Origin: Flavipsychrobacter stenotrophus | GTDB lineage: Bacteria; Bacteroidota; Bacteroidia; Chitinophagales; Chitinophagaceae | DNA length: 64,000 nucleotides | Assembly: GCF_002954265.1 (NCBI RefSeq) | Contig: NZ_PPSL01000004.1 | Location: 1-64,000, forward strand | Direction of reading: 5' to 3' | Shown here: positions 1 to 8,354 of the stretch, piece by piece | Position numbering within the stretch: position 1 is the stretch's first letter | How the letters are laid out: the number at the start of each line of letters is the position of its first letter | Program-made: the position numbers and the translations under genes | Notes under the pieces: generated by a model | Databases searched by the model: none | What the model was told of the DNA's origin: nothing | The model's input: the letters and a program-made list of their open reading frames with translations, nothing else

Positions 1-110
1 CTAGCATTGCGAACAGGCTTAATGCCCAATGACAAACCTCAGTCTTGTTCTTTACCCCTTTTCTTCTGCAATGATTCAATACCTAAATTATCTCTATTTA
101 CTTGCTATTG

Positions 111-118
111 CAAACATA
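111..118 (-). promoter_or_regulatory. -7 box TATGTTTG for a gene left of the window
   Basis: On the minus strand the bases read TATGTTTG, an exact match to the Bacteroidota -7 consensus TAnnTTTG. No convincing TTG lies at the usual distance upstream. It would drive a leftward gene that starts beyond position 1, giving a leader of at least 100 nt. I see no coding sequence between here and the left edge. Confidence 0.4.
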
Positions 119-150
119 GGATGACCACCTTTGGGTATTCAGGCAAAAGA

Positions 151-187
151 AAATCGGCTAAAGATGTGCCTTTAGCCGATTTTTTTG
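151..187. terminator. Bidirectional hairpin terminator downstream of the HtrA gene
   Basis: A 12-bp stem (ATCGGCTAAA on the left arm, TTTAGCCGAT on the right) is followed by seven T on the plus strand and preceded by A residues, so it can end transcription in both directions. It sits 20 nt beyond the stop of the HtrA-like gene, which reads leftward. Confidence 0.75.
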
Positions 188-206
188 TTGGTATGTAAAT
201 GATCAA

Positions 207-1676
207 TTACTGCTGTCCGCCGGTGGCGTTGGCATTATTGAGGTTGTAGTAATAGCGGCCCTGGTAACCGGGCTGGAAGCCCGAGAACTGCAGCACTTTA
301 TTGTTGCTCACGATCTGCTCTACATCGGTAACAGATGCAACAGGAGCATCGTTGATGTTAGTGATCACAAAGCCTTTGTGCATCTGTGTTTTAGCCAATG
401 ATCCCTTGCCTATATCTGTAACAACAACACCTCCATCTATGCCATATTGCTGGCGCTCTGTAGCGGTGAGTGCTCTGAAGGTAGCGCCGAGTACATTGGT
501 AGGTACTGTGGCCTTGTTGAGCTTTACAGTTGCGGTCATAGGCTTGCCATCGCGGAGGAAGGTAACTACCACATCATCGCCCGGAGTATAACGGGCTATC
601 TGTTCCTGCAACTGTGGCTGATTGCTTACGTTTTGTCCATTTACCTGGGTTATCAAGTCTCCCTTTACCAGGCCTGCATTGGCGGCACCACTACCTGCAT
701 ATACATTGCGGATGTATATGCCTTCGTTACGGTCTAATCCCAGTGACTTTAATTGCTCAGGAGTAGCAGTCTTATTGTCTAAGTATTCTATACCCATGTA
801 AGCACGTTGTACCGCGCCAAACTTCATAAGGTCGTTAGCAACTTTGCGCACAATGTTTACAGGTATGGCATACGAGTACCCTGCATAAGAGCCGGTAGGA
901 GAGGCGATAGCAGAGTTGATACCTATTAACTGGCCGGCAGTGTTGACAAGCGCACCGCCACTATTGCCGGGGTTTACAGCGGCATCGGTCTGTATGAATG
1001 ACTCAATGGCAGATTCGGACTGTTGCTTATTGATGCCCAGCGAACGGCCTTTGGCACTAACGATGCCAGCTGTAACAGTGGCATCTAAAGAAAGCGGATA
1101 ACCAACAGCCAATACCCATTGGCCCAGCCTTACGTTATCGGAATTGCCAAGCTCCATGTAGGGCAGATTTTTTTCGCCATCGACCTTTAGTATGGCTATG
1201 TCGGTAGATGGGTCTTTGGCTACCACCTTTGCTTTTGTGGTATAGCGGTCGTTGAAGGTAACTGCTACTTCATCTCCATTGGCTACCACGTGATTGTTGG
1301 TAACTATATAGCCATCGGGAGAAATGACCACGCCAGAGCCTGATTCTACCTGCGATGGAATGTAGTACTGGCGCGGGCCGAAGAGCTGGCTGTAAATATC
1401 GTTGGCATTATTGTCGACCACAGTGCGGGCTTTGGTAGTTGTTTTTACGTGTACTACTGCCTTCACCGATGCAGCTGCGGCAGCTTCGAAATTGACTCCG
1501 GCGTTAATTGCCGCGGTGTTGCCGGTTGACGTGTACGAAGTGTAATTGACCGGCAGGGTGTGGTCGGGGCCCTGAGTAAGGAAGGGAACGTTGCGTTGAA
1601 AATGTGCTGCAACGAAAAATGTCATAACAGACGTAAATGCAGCTGTTAAAATGACCGGGAACAATTTAGTTTTCAT
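207..1676 (-). CDS. HtrA/DegP-family periplasmic serine protease with two PDZ domains
   Basis: This protein should degrade or refold misfolded envelope proteins in the periplasm. An N-terminal hydrophobic segment (about residues 5-24) acts as signal or anchor. The trypsin-like domain follows at about 70-280, with the triad visible as H129 (TNNHVV), D159 (STDIAIL) and S239 (NPGNSGGAL). Two PDZ-like segments follow, the first at about 290-380 (YMGIEYLD, GDLITQVNGQ) and a second, more diverged one to about 475 (GVVVTDIGKGS). The 489-residue length and domain order fit the Do/DegQ family. It is monocistronic, with its own promoter upstream and a hairpin terminator downstream. The call is firm for the family; whether it is the DegP, DegQ or DegS counterpart cannot be read from the sequence. 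Confidence 0.95.
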   Translation of the reverse strand: MKTKLFPVILTAAFTSVMTFFVAAHFQRNVPFLTQGPDHTLPVNYTSYTSTGNTAAINAGVNFEAAAAASVKAVVHVKTTTKARTVVDNNANDIYSQLFGPRQYYIPSQVESGSGVVISPDGYIVTNNHVVANGDEVAVTFNDRYTTKAKVVAKDPSTDIAILKVDGEKNLPYMELGNSDNVRLGQWVLAVGYPLSLDATVTAGIVSAKGRSLGINKQQSESAIESFIQTDAAVNPGNSGGALVNTAGQLIGINSAIASPTGSYAGYSYAIPVNIVRKVANDLMKFGAVQRAYMGIEYLDNKTATPEQLKSLGLDRNEGIYIRNVYAGSGAANAGLVKGDLITQVNGQNVSNQPQLQEQIARYTPGDDVVVTFLRDGKPMTATVKLNKATVPTNVLGATFRALTATERQQYGIDGGVVVTDIGKGSLAKTQMHKGFVITNINDAPVASVTDVEQIVSNNKVLQFSGFQPGYQGRYYYNLNNANATGGQQ

Positions 1677-1713
1677 CGCTATTAATTGATTTTTAGTTTC
1701 GTGGTTAGTACCT

Positions 1714-1721
1714 CAAATTTA
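1714..1721 (-). promoter_or_regulatory. -7 box TAAATTTG of the HtrA gene
   Basis: The minus strand reads TAAATTTG, matching TAnnTTTG, 37 nt before the ATG of the HtrA-like gene. No clear TTG -33 element was found at the usual distance. The expected leader is about 30 nt. Confidence 0.5.
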
Positions 1722-1840
1722 TTACCTATAGTGTTTATAAAAATGTTAAAAGCGTTGGGTGAGTGGCGTTTTAAGATAGTGTTGGGAATTATGATTTCTG
1801 GTGGGATGTATGTCGTATTTCAAAGAGAATCGGCCCGTGC

Positions 1841-1876
1841 GAATGTCGTGGTTCGGCGCGGCTCACCATGACATTC
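1841..1876 (-). repeat. Dispersed 36-bp palindromic element, family B, copy 1
   Basis: Arms GAATGTCGTGGT and ACCATGACATTC flank a GC-rich centre, so the element can fold into a near-perfect hairpin. Its reverse complement is identical over all 36 bases to the copy at 48675-48710, and a variant lies at 33477-33511. It sits between the divergent HtrA and TetR genes. Confidence 0.8.
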
Positions 1877-1921
1877 TGGTGTGTTGTTGTAAACGTTCTG
1901 AGAAAAACTGATGTTAATCAT

Positions 1922-1953
1922 TTGATTAAATCAATTTTTTAATTTTAACTTTG
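1922..1953 (+). promoter_or_regulatory. TTG-N21-TAACTTTG promoter of the TetR gene
   Basis: A TTG at 1922-1924 and an exact -7 box TAACTTTG at 1946-1953 lie just before the TetR start codon at 1964. Spacing is 21 nt, at the long end for this promoter type. The first transcript base would lie within about 10 nt of the ATG, leaving almost no leader. Confidence 0.6.
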
Positions 1954-1963
1954 CAGTGAATTA

Positions 1964-2590
1964 ATGATGAAAGAGAAGGAAGACATAGGGAAAAGCGAGA
2001 GTACGGAGCAGAAGATAAAAGAGGCTGCGCGGAAGGTATTTACCAGCAAAGGGTATGCCGCTACACGCACGCGTGATATAGCCGAGGAAAGCGGTTTTAA
2101 CCTGGCGCTGATCAACTATTATTTCAGGAGTAAAGAGAAGCTGTTTGAAATAATAATGCTGGAGAACCTGCAACTCTTTATGGGCAGTATAATGGGCATT
2201 TTAGATGAGCCTGCGACCAGCCTGGAAGAGAAAGTAGATCTGCTGGTGACCTATTATGTGGATATGCTGATAGTGAATCCGGGCATACCGGTGTTTATCC
2301 TGAACTTGATCAATAACAACCCGGAAGCGTTGAAAGAAAAGCTGGATAGGGCGAGTCTTGTGGCCAACTCGGTATTTGTGAAACAGTTTCAGGAGTTGAT
2401 GAAGAAGAAGGGGATGAACATCCATCCGCTCCATCTGTTTATGAATATCATTTCGCTTACGGTATTTCCTTTTGCCGCAGCGCCTATGATCAAAGCAAAG
2501 AATGATATAAGCGATGAAGCCTTCAATCAATTGATGCTGGAAAGAAAGAAATTGATACCCATGTGGGTGAAGGCGATGATGGGGGTGTAG
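1964..2590 (+). CDS. TetR/AcrR-family transcriptional regulator of the adjacent efflux locus
   Basis: A DNA-binding repressor that probably senses a small molecule. The first 60 residues hold the TetR helix-turn-helix: AARKVFTSKGYAATRTRDIA, then NLALINYYFRSKEKLFE, the usual recognition-helix region with the Y-YF-S-K-LF pattern. The remaining 145 residues are helical and diverged, as expected of the ligand/dimer domain. Total length (208) is normal. The TolC gene begins 67 nt downstream on the same strand, followed by adaptor, permease and ATPase genes, so it most likely controls this export system. I saw no obvious palindromic operator in front of it. A second in-frame ATG codon directly follows the first (ATGATG), so the start could be three bases later. 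Confidence 0.9.
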   Translation: MMKEKEDIGKSESTEQKIKEAARKVFTSKGYAATRTRDIAEESGFNLALINYYFRSKEKLFEIIMLENLQLFMGSIMGILDEPATSLEEKVDLLVTYYVDMLIVNPGIPVFILNLINNNPEALKEKLDRASLVANSVFVKQFQELMKKKGMNIHPLHLFMNIISLTVFPFAAAPMIKAKNDISDEAFNQLMLERKKLIPMWVKAMMGV

Positions 2591-2657
2591 TTGGAGGTAG
2601 ATAGTAGATAGAGTAAAAAAGTAAGAAAAGAGCAGTACAAAAAAAGAAACAAGTGTT

Positions 2658-3974
2658 ATGTATAAGCGAATACTAGGTACATTGATGGTGGTGATGGGAA
2701 TGGTTGCTACATCATTGGGGCAGGTGACGTTCAGCTCGGTAGAGGATGTGTGGAAGTATGCTGATGAACACAATGTAACGATAAGACTGGCTAAGTATGA
2801 GGCCACAAAATCGGGCTTGGCAAAGAAGCAATCGGTTGGCGCACTATTACCATCGGTAGCTGCATCGGGGAGCTATACAGATAATATGTCGCTGCAAACA
2901 ACTTTATTGCCGGGTATCATATTGGGTAAGCCCGATGGAACATATGTGCCAGTGCAGTTTGGACAGAAGTACATTTATACCGCAGGTATTACTGCACAGA
3001 TGGATGTGCTTAATTTACAGACTTGGTTCAATGTGCGTACGGCTAAGATCACAGCGGGTATGAGTAAGGATTCACTGGCCAGTACCCGTAAAAATATTTA
3101 TCAGCAGGTAGCTACTCAATATTATTCGGTGTTATTAATGACAGAGGCTGCAAGGCTGGCTGCAAGGAGTGAATCGATATCTGATTCGGTGTTATCTTCT
3201 GTAACCAATAAGTTCAACACGGGCACAGTAAGTAAGGCTACAGTAGATGTGGCGAAGATAAACCTGGCGAGGACACAGCAGACCAATATCACAGCGCAAT
3301 ACCAGATACAAACTGCCAAGAATAATCTGAAAGCATTGCTGGACATGTCATTGAGCGATTCGCTGATCATTACCGGGATATTGCAGAGTGCAATGAAAGC
3401 ATCTGACGATGCTTTTAAAGATGATCCTGCAGTGAAGCTGGCATATGGTGCGCTACAAATAAGTCTCAGTCAATACAGGGCTTCCAACAGCACATTTCTG
3501 CCAACTCTTTCAGTGCTATATAGCAATACCAAACAGCAGAACGATAATAAGTTTGAGCCATTCAGCAGTGGTGGTCCGGAGTGGTATCCCGCACAATACT
3601 GGTCGTTGAGAGCATCGTGGAATTTGTTCAATGGTGGCAGCAGGTACTTCCAGAGCCGGAGGAATAAGATAACTGTAGATGAGCGTAAGATGCAGTACGA
3701 GAGTGCGCAAAAGCAGTCGGTAGTGAATGACGAAAACCTGAGACTGAATTATAGAAAGACGCTAGCGCTGCTGGAGAAGACCGATGAGGTGATGCAGTTG
3801 TCTTTCGATAATTATACCCACATATCTAACCGTTATGCAGAGGGAGTTTCGTCATTGGATGACAGGCTGAATGCTTTCTCGGATTATATAGGGTATCAGA
3901 ATCAATACCTGAACAGCCTGTCTGATATGCTGGTGCAATTGTACCAGGTGAAGATCAGGCAGCTGGAATTATAA
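2658..3974 (+). CDS. TolC-family outer-membrane efflux protein
   Basis: Forms the outer-membrane channel of a tripartite exporter. The N-terminus is a signal peptide (about residues 1-21, ending SLGQ). The rest is a long alpha-helical protein with the two repeated helical hairpins of the OEP family: ATKSGLAKKQ in the first half and a second copy near YRKTLALLEK; ASWNLFNGG at about 320 is the beta-strand motif typical of TolC homologues. At 438 residues the length is normal. It follows the TetR gene and precedes the adaptor gene by 165 nt. That gap contains a short low-complexity repeat also found between the next two genes, so transcription may be shared but not tightly coupled. Confidence 0.92.
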   Translation: MYKRILGTLMVVMGMVATSLGQVTFSSVEDVWKYADEHNVTIRLAKYEATKSGLAKKQSVGALLPSVAASGSYTDNMSLQTTLLPGIILGKPDGTYVPVQFGQKYIYTAGITAQMDVLNLQTWFNVRTAKITAGMSKDSLASTRKNIYQQVATQYYSVLLMTEAARLAARSESISDSVLSSVTNKFNTGTVSKATVDVAKINLARTQQTNITAQYQIQTAKNNLKALLDMSLSDSLIITGILQSAMKASDDAFKDDPAVKLAYGALQISLSQYRASNSTFLPTLSVLYSNTKQQNDNKFEPFSSGGPEWYPAQYWSLRASWNLFNGGSRYFQSRRNKITVDERKMQYESAQKQSVVNDENLRLNYRKTLALLEKTDEVMQLSFDNYTHISNRYAEGVSSLDDRLNAFSDYIGYQNQYLNSLSDMLVQLYQVKIRQLEL

Positions 3975-4009
3975 GTTAAAAGTCAAAAGTGAAAACTAAA
4001 AAGTGTGTG
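3974..4009 (+). repeat. Low-complexity AAAAGTC/GAAAACTAAAAAGTG element, copy 1
   Basis: A short A-rich repeat built from AAAAGT-type units begins at the TolC stop codon. Its second half (GAAAACTAAAAAGTGTG) is repeated nearly exactly after the adaptor gene at 5274-5316, and a similar block occurs at 38358-38384. Confidence 0.65.
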
Positions 4010-4139
4010 CTGAATGGGTTCACGCAAAGAGTGCGGAGATCTTAAGCTGAGTTTGAGCGCGCGAAGACTTTGATGTAGAAGGTAGTAGCAGAGTTATACA
4101 ATAATATAAATTGTCTTTAATTTTTTAGAATAGTATTTT

Positions 4140-5273
4140 ATGAAGACCAAGTTGCAACAAATTTCACCAAGAATAGCATTGGGTATAGCGTTGCCGGCGC
4201 TGGCCATATTTTTTGTTACATCGTGCAAACCTAAGTATGATGAGGTGATGCCTAAGACAGGGCCTGTTACGGAAGCTGTATTTGCATCGGGTAGTATAGA
4301 GCCTAAGGATGCGTACACGCTTACCTCTATATCAGACGGATTTATAGTGAAGAGCCTGGTAACCGAAAACGACCTTGTTAAGGATGGGCAGGTATTGTTC
4401 TCATTAGATAACAGGCAGCAGAACACACAGGTGCAGATTGCGCAGAATAATGTGCAGTATGCGGCTATAGGGGCGAATAGTGATAACTCACCGCAACTGC
4501 TGCAAGTGCAGGCGCAGATAGATGCAGCGCGTGCGAAGAAGACCACAGACTCAACAACGCTTGCACGTAACGAAAGATTGCTGACGACCAATTCTGTATC
4601 GAAGCAGGATGTAGATAATGCCCGGCTCAACTATCAGTCATCGCTCAGTAATTACAATGCTGCTGTAGAGAACTACAGGGTCACTGCTAATAGGGTAAGA
4701 CAGGACCTTGCCAATACCCGTGCTCAATTGCAGAACGCGCAGGCTGGTAACCAGTTCTATGAATTGAAAGCAATAGGTATGAGCAAGGTATACCAGATAT
4801 TTAAGAAGCAGGGCGACCTTGTGAAGCGAGGTGACCAGGTAGCACAGCTGGGGAATCCTGATTCTATTGTCATTAACCTTGATGTGGATGAGGGAAGTAT
4901 CTCCAAGATAAAACTGGGTCAGCAGGTGCTGGTAGAGTTGAATACCCAGAAGAACAAAACGTATGAAGCGACCATCAGTAAGTTGTATCCGCACTTTAAT
5001 GAATCATCACAATCATATAAAGTAGAGGCGAGGTTTGTGAAGGAGTTGCCGGGGTTGATACCGGGTACGCAGCTGCAAGCCAATATTATAACCAACAAGA
5101 AAGAAGGCGTATTGCTGATACCTCATACTTATGTGCTACAAGGTAACAAGGTGCAGGTGCAGCATGGCAAGAAGATAGACACAGTAGCCATTACTACAGG
5201 TATTGTATCTGATGAATGGATAGAAGTGACCGATGGTATTACGGCAGGTGATAAGGTGGTGAAGCTGAAGTAA
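4140..5273 (+). CDS. HlyD/MFP-family efflux adaptor lipoprotein
   Basis: Membrane-fusion protein that links the inner-membrane ABC permease to the TolC channel. The N-terminus has a lipoprotein-like signal with a cysteine (FFVTSCKP, Cys29). A lipoyl/barrel-sandwich half-motif follows (VKSLVTENDLVKDGQVLFSLD), then a long coiled-coil hairpin at about 95-205, the second lipoyl half (IFKKQGDLVKRGDQVAQLGN) and a beta-barrel domain. At 377 residues it is typical. The downstream permease and ATPase on the same strand make this a MacA-like adaptor rather than an RND one. No substrate can be deduced from the sequence. Confidence 0.9.
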   Translation: MKTKLQQISPRIALGIALPALAIFFVTSCKPKYDEVMPKTGPVTEAVFASGSIEPKDAYTLTSISDGFIVKSLVTENDLVKDGQVLFSLDNRQQNTQVQIAQNNVQYAAIGANSDNSPQLLQVQAQIDAARAKKTTDSTTLARNERLLTTNSVSKQDVDNARLNYQSSLSNYNAAVENYRVTANRVRQDLANTRAQLQNAQAGNQFYELKAIGMSKVYQIFKKQGDLVKRGDQVAQLGNPDSIVINLDVDEGSISKIKLGQQVLVELNTQKNKTYEATISKLYPHFNESSQSYKVEARFVKELPGLIPGTQLQANIITNKKEGVLLIPHTYVLQGNKVQVQHGKKIDTVAITTGIVSDEWIEVTDGITAGDKVVKLK

Positions 5274-5316
5274 GTCAAAAGTCAAAAGTTAAAAGTGAAA
5301 ACTAAAAAGTGTGCGC
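5274..5316 (+). repeat. Low-complexity AAAAGTC/GAAAACTAAAAAGTG element, copy 2
   Basis: Directly after the adaptor stop codon, GTCAAAA is repeated twice, then a GTTAAAAGTG block runs into the same GAAAACTAAAAAGTG sequence seen at 3974-4009. The two copies flank the adaptor gene in direct orientation. Confidence 0.65.
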
Positions 5317-5388
5317 TCGCACAGGGATACTACATATTAGTGCTTGAGTTTTCACTATTCCATTAATGGAGTTTAGAATTTAGTCAAA

Positions 5389-6633
5389 ATGAAGATCAGT
5401 GTAAATACAGAAATTGCGCTCACCTATCTTTCGTCGAGAAAGAAGCAGACGGCTGTGGCAGCGATGGGGGTGATGTTCGGCATATCGATGTTCATCTTTA
5501 TGCAGTCGCTGATGAAGGGCACGAATGATTACTTTGAAAAGTCATCGTTCAGTACTACTGCACATATAAGGCTGTATAGCGAGAACAAAGTTGCCGATGC
5601 GCATATGCTCAATAACTTTCTTAAAGATAATTCTACCAAGATACTCACTAACCCCAAGCAGCTGAAGCAGAGTCAGGGGTTGACCAACCCATATGGCATC
5701 ATCCAAAACATCAGGGAAAATCCGCAGGTAGTAGCGGTGACGCCACAGGTAACTGCAAATGTTATCTATGCCAGTGGCAGTGTAAACATCAATGGTACTG
5801 TTGCGGGTGTGAGCATAGATGAAGAGGACAAGATGTTTGATGTGCAGAGCAATATGAAAGAAGGTGATCTGCATGATCTGAACAGGGTGAACAACGGATT
5901 GCTGATAGGAAAGGGGATTGCTGATAAACTAAGCTTGCGTGTAGGTGATAACATAACAGTGAGAGCGGGTAGTGGTAGCCCCATGATCATGAGAGTGGTG
6001 GGGATCTTTGCAACAACTATAAAGCAGATAGACGAAACAAAATCTTACGCGAATATAGTGCAGGCACAGAACCTGCTGGGGAAAGACAGGAGTTATGTGA
6101 CAGACATAAAAATAAATCTGGCCGACTATAACAATGCCCCAATGGTTGCCAAAGACATAGAGACAATAACGGGTTATAAGGCAGAAGACTGGGTGCAGAG
6201 CAACGAACAGCTGAAGGCTGCCTTCAAGATAAGGGCCATTATTCTGAACAGTGTGATAGGTGTGATATTGCTGGTGGCAGGCTTTGGTATCTATAACATC
6301 CTGAACATGACCATCTATGAGAAGATAAAGGAGATAGCTATTTTAAAAGCTACAGGATTTTCTGGAAAATCTGTTATCAGTATCTTCCTGCAGCAGGCGG
6401 TATATATAGGATTGATGGGTGGCATTATAGGTGTGATCTTTGGTTTTCTAATTACATTCATGGTGTCTAAAATATACATTGGTGCGGGTACGCTCAAGTA
6501 TCTGCCTATGTCGTTTTACATACCACACTACATAGAAGCTGTGAGCTTTGGTATCCTTACTACTATAGCGGCCGGTTTCTTTCCTGCAAGAAAAGCATCA
6601 AAAGTTGACCCTGTAACAATCATACGCGGATAA
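5389..6633 (+). CDS. ABC transporter permease, MacB/FtsX-type
   Basis: Inner-membrane subunit of the exporter. An N-terminal transmembrane helix (about residues 20-43, AVAAMGVMFGISMFIFM) is followed by a large periplasmic MacB core-like domain. Three C-terminal transmembrane segments follow (about 283-305, 332-360, 380-400), ending with the FtsX-family signature around FFPARKASKVDPVTIIRG. At 414 residues it is the usual length for a separate permease without a fused ATPase. Its TAA stop overlaps the next gene's ATG by one base (TAATG), which implies translational coupling with the ATPase. Together with adaptor and TolC it forms a MacAB-TolC-like system. Confidence 0.92.
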   Translation: MKISVNTEIALTYLSSRKKQTAVAAMGVMFGISMFIFMQSLMKGTNDYFEKSSFSTTAHIRLYSENKVADAHMLNNFLKDNSTKILTNPKQLKQSQGLTNPYGIIQNIRENPQVVAVTPQVTANVIYASGSVNINGTVAGVSIDEEDKMFDVQSNMKEGDLHDLNRVNNGLLIGKGIADKLSLRVGDNITVRAGSGSPMIMRVVGIFATTIKQIDETKSYANIVQAQNLLGKDRSYVTDIKINLADYNNAPMVAKDIETITGYKAEDWVQSNEQLKAAFKIRAIILNSVIGVILLVAGFGIYNILNMTIYEKIKEIAILKATGFSGKSVISIFLQQAVYIGLMGGIIGVIFGFLITFMVSKIYIGAGTLKYLPMSFYIPHYIEAVSFGILTTIAAGFFPARKASKVDPVTIIRG

Positions 6634-7322
6634 TGGAAAACACAGCATTAAAGACGACCAACATAACCAAGTATTTTCATGACCCGGTGACTATACCAGT
6701 GCTGAAGAATATAAGCCTTGAAGTAAAGAAGGGCGAGTTTGTTTCTATAGTGGGTAAGAGTGGTTGTGGTAAGAGTACATTGTTGTATGTATTGTCTACA
6801 ATGGACAGAGACTATGAGGGTGAACTGGAAATAAACGGAGTAAAAGTTACGGGACAGTCGTTGAATAATCTTGCGGCCATACGTAATGAGTCTATAGGGT
6901 TTGTGTTCCAGTTTCACTATCTTTTGCCCGATTTTTCCTGCCTTAAAAATGTAATGATACCGGGTTTGAAACTGGGTAAATTTTCTCCTAAGGAAGTAGA
7001 AGAAAGAGCCTACGAAAAGCTGAAGATGTTTGGCGTGGAAGAGCTGGCGCTGAAGAAGGCCAATAAGCTGAGTGGCGGCCAGCAGCAGCGCGTAGCCATT
7101 GCCCGTGCACTGATCAATGATCCTGCAATTATAATGGGCGATGAGCCTACGGGTAATCTTGATTCGCGAAACACGGGTATTGTGTTCGATCTGTTTCAGA
7201 AGTTATCTCATGAATATGGACAGACGTTGATCACAGTGACACATGATGAAGACTTTGCACAGCGCTCTGACAGGATCATAGAAATGGCGGATGGTGAGAT
7301 CACTAATCACGGACATAAGTAA
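6633..7322 (+). CDS. ABC transporter ATP-binding protein, LolD/MacB type
   Basis: Hydrolyses ATP to drive the MacB-like permease encoded immediately upstream. Walker A is GKSGCGKST at residues 41-49, the Q-loop lies near [11 protein letters not shown] (89-100), the signature LSGGQ at 146-150, Walker B IIMGDEP at 167-172, and the switch histidine in TVTHDED near 204. The 229-residue length is that of a stand-alone nucleotide-binding subunit of the MacB/LolD/FtsE branch. It overlaps the permease stop by one base. All catalytic motifs are intact. Confidence 0.95.
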   Translation: MENTALKTTNITKYFHDPVTIPVLKNISLEVKKGEFVSIVGKSGCGKSTLLYVLSTMDRDYEGELEINGVKVTGQSLNNLAAIRNESIGFVFQFHYLLPDFSCLKNVMIPGLKLGKFSPKEVEERAYEKLKMFGVEELALKKANKLSGGQQQRVAIARALINDPAIIMGDEPTGNLDSRNTGIVFDLFQKLSHEYGQTLITVTHDEDFAQRSDRIIEMADGEITNHGHK

Positions 7323-7330
7323 CGTTTGGT

Positions 7331-7338
7331 TATCTTTG
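7331..7338 (+). promoter_or_regulatory. -7 box TATCTTTG before the small secreted protein
   Basis: TATCTTTG is an exact TAnnTTTG match 9 nt after the ATPase stop and 18 nt before the ATG at 7356. It supports separate transcription of the following gene and argues against a start upstream of this site. No TTG at the right distance is visible. Confidence 0.45.
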
Positions 7339-7355
7339 AAGGCAACTATTTTATT

Positions 7356-7793
7356 ATGGCTCGGATCTTGCGCGCGTTAGTATTTATGGCAGTTGTGACG
7401 TTGATCAGTGAGCCTTCATTTGCACAGCCTTCAGTTATTAAACCCAACCCACGGTATGCTTACAGATCGCAGGGTTATTTGCTTTCTTCAAGATTTCCTA
7501 TTGATGATATAACAGGTGTCACAGTTGAAAATTTCCGTGGGAAACACAAGCTGTCGAGTAAAGAATTATCCTTCCTGAAACAGCAACTAAAGCTGGCCAG
7601 AGCCTTTGGTGGGCTTGAGGTTGAGCCCGGTCATATTGTAGTGCATATACAATTGAAAAGTAACAGCAAGGTGAAACTTGGCTATACGTATGCATCAACA
7701 GGGTCTATTCACTTCGAGAGAGGTAGTGCAAATGGTAATGATTTCTCCGGTACTTTCTTCCTATCTGTAGATTTGAATTTTGATAATTATTAG
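7356..7793 (+). CDS. Small secreted or periplasmic protein of unknown function
   Basis: I do not recognise this family. The 145-residue product starts with a clear signal peptide (MARILRALVFMAVVTLISEP, cleavage near FAQ). The mature part is about 120 residues, basic and predicted to be beta-rich, with no cysteine pattern or repeat. I chose the ATG at 7356 over a longer reading frame that opens at 7326, because the signal peptide begins here and a -7 promoter box lies in between. It sits between the efflux locus and the BlaI/M56 pair on the same strand but has its own promoter element, so no functional link can be claimed. Confidence 0.65.
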   Translation: MARILRALVFMAVVTLISEPSFAQPSVIKPNPRYAYRSQGYLLSSRFPIDDITGVTVENFRGKHKLSSKELSFLKQQLKLARAFGGLEVEPGHIVVHIQLKSNSKVKLGYTYASTGSIHFERGSANGNDFSGTFFLSVDLNFDNY

Positions 7794-7846
7794 GATCGTT
7801 TCTTTCCGGATCATTGTTAAGAAAAGCTAAAATTTATTTTACCTAT

Positions 7847-7875
7847 TTGTACTTACGAAATAATTCGTACGTTTG
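7847..7875 (+). promoter_or_regulatory. TTG-N18-TACGTTTG promoter of the blaI-M56 pair
   Basis: TTG at 7847-7849, an 18-nt spacer and TACGTTTG at 7868-7875 give a textbook Bacteroidota promoter. The -7 box lies between, and partly overlaps, two identical 16-bp palindromes, so repressor binding would hide it. The ATG follows at 7922, giving a leader of about 40 nt. Confidence 0.85.
7854..7869 (+). promoter_or_regulatory. BlaI-type operator 1 (TACGAA-TTCGTA palindrome)
   Basis: A 16-bp palindrome with 6-bp arms TACGAA and TTCGTA around ATAA. It lies inside the promoter spacer and its last two bases overlap the -7 box. The identical sequence recurs 25 bp downstream. BlaI/MecI proteins bind such short palindromes as dimers, so this is the probable autoregulatory site. 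Confidence 0.8.
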
Positions 7876-7878
7876 TCG

Positions 7879-7894
7879 TACGAAATAATTCGTA
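7879..7894 (+). promoter_or_regulatory. BlaI-type operator 2 (TACGAA-TTCGTA palindrome)
   Basis: Second identical copy of the 16-bp palindrome, starting 25 bp after the first and covering the expected transcription start. The paired arrangement matches the double operators of BlaI/MecI-regulated promoters. Confidence 0.8.
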
Positions 7895-7921
7895 GGAAGG
7901 ATTGCAGATATAATTTGAGCA

Positions 7922-8305
7922 ATGAATAATAGCAAAGTAAAGCCAACGGCAAGTGAACTGGAGATACTGAATATACTTTGGAGCAAAGGGCCCAGCACCG
8001 TAAGGGAGATACATGAAGTACTGGAACTGAACAAAGATGCGGGGTATACTACTACACTTAAGCTGATGCAGATAATGAATGAGAAGAGCCTCGTGAAGCG
8101 TGATGAGACCAGTAAGAGTCATGTGTATAGCGCAAATGTTTCGAAGGAACTGATGCAGGGGCAAATGGTGAAAGGGATGATCGATACTATGTTCAACGGA
8201 TCGGCATCTCAATTGGTGATGCAGGCACTGGGTAACCATAAGGCCGATGCGAAGGAGCTTGATGAGATAAGGAAGTACCTGGACCTGATGGACAATAAAA
8301 AGTAA
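7922..8305 (+). CDS. BlaI/MecI/CopY-family transcriptional repressor
   Basis: Winged-helix repressor normally inactivated by proteolysis after the partner M56 sensor is triggered. The N-terminal half reads as the family pattern: LEILNILWSKGPSTVREIHE (about 16-35), AGYTTTLKLMQIMNEKSL as recognition helix and wing, then a C-terminal dimerisation region. The length of 127 residues is standard. The M56 gene starts 49 nt downstream, and two matching palindromes overlap the promoter upstream. There is no beta-lactamase gene in the window, so the regulated process here is unknown; in Bacteroidota such pairs are common without an adjacent resistance gene. Confidence 0.92.
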   Translation: MNNSKVKPTASELEILNILWSKGPSTVREIHEVLELNKDAGYTTTLKLMQIMNEKSLVKRDETSKSHVYSANVSKELMQGQMVKGMIDTMFNGSASQLVMQALGNHKADAKELDEIRKYLDLMDNKK

Positions 8306-8354
8306 CAACATACATATTATAGCATTAAGATACCTCTCCATAAAACATACGCAT

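Noticed and set aside
7-198. 63-codon ORF at the left edge on the plus strand
   Set aside because: It runs through the terminator hairpin and a minus-strand promoter box, has no recognisable domain, and its sequence is low in structure. Not called.
2201-2806. 201-codon minus-strand ORF spanning the TetR gene and the TolC start
   Set aside because: Antisense shadow of two recognised genes, His/Ile-rich without family features.
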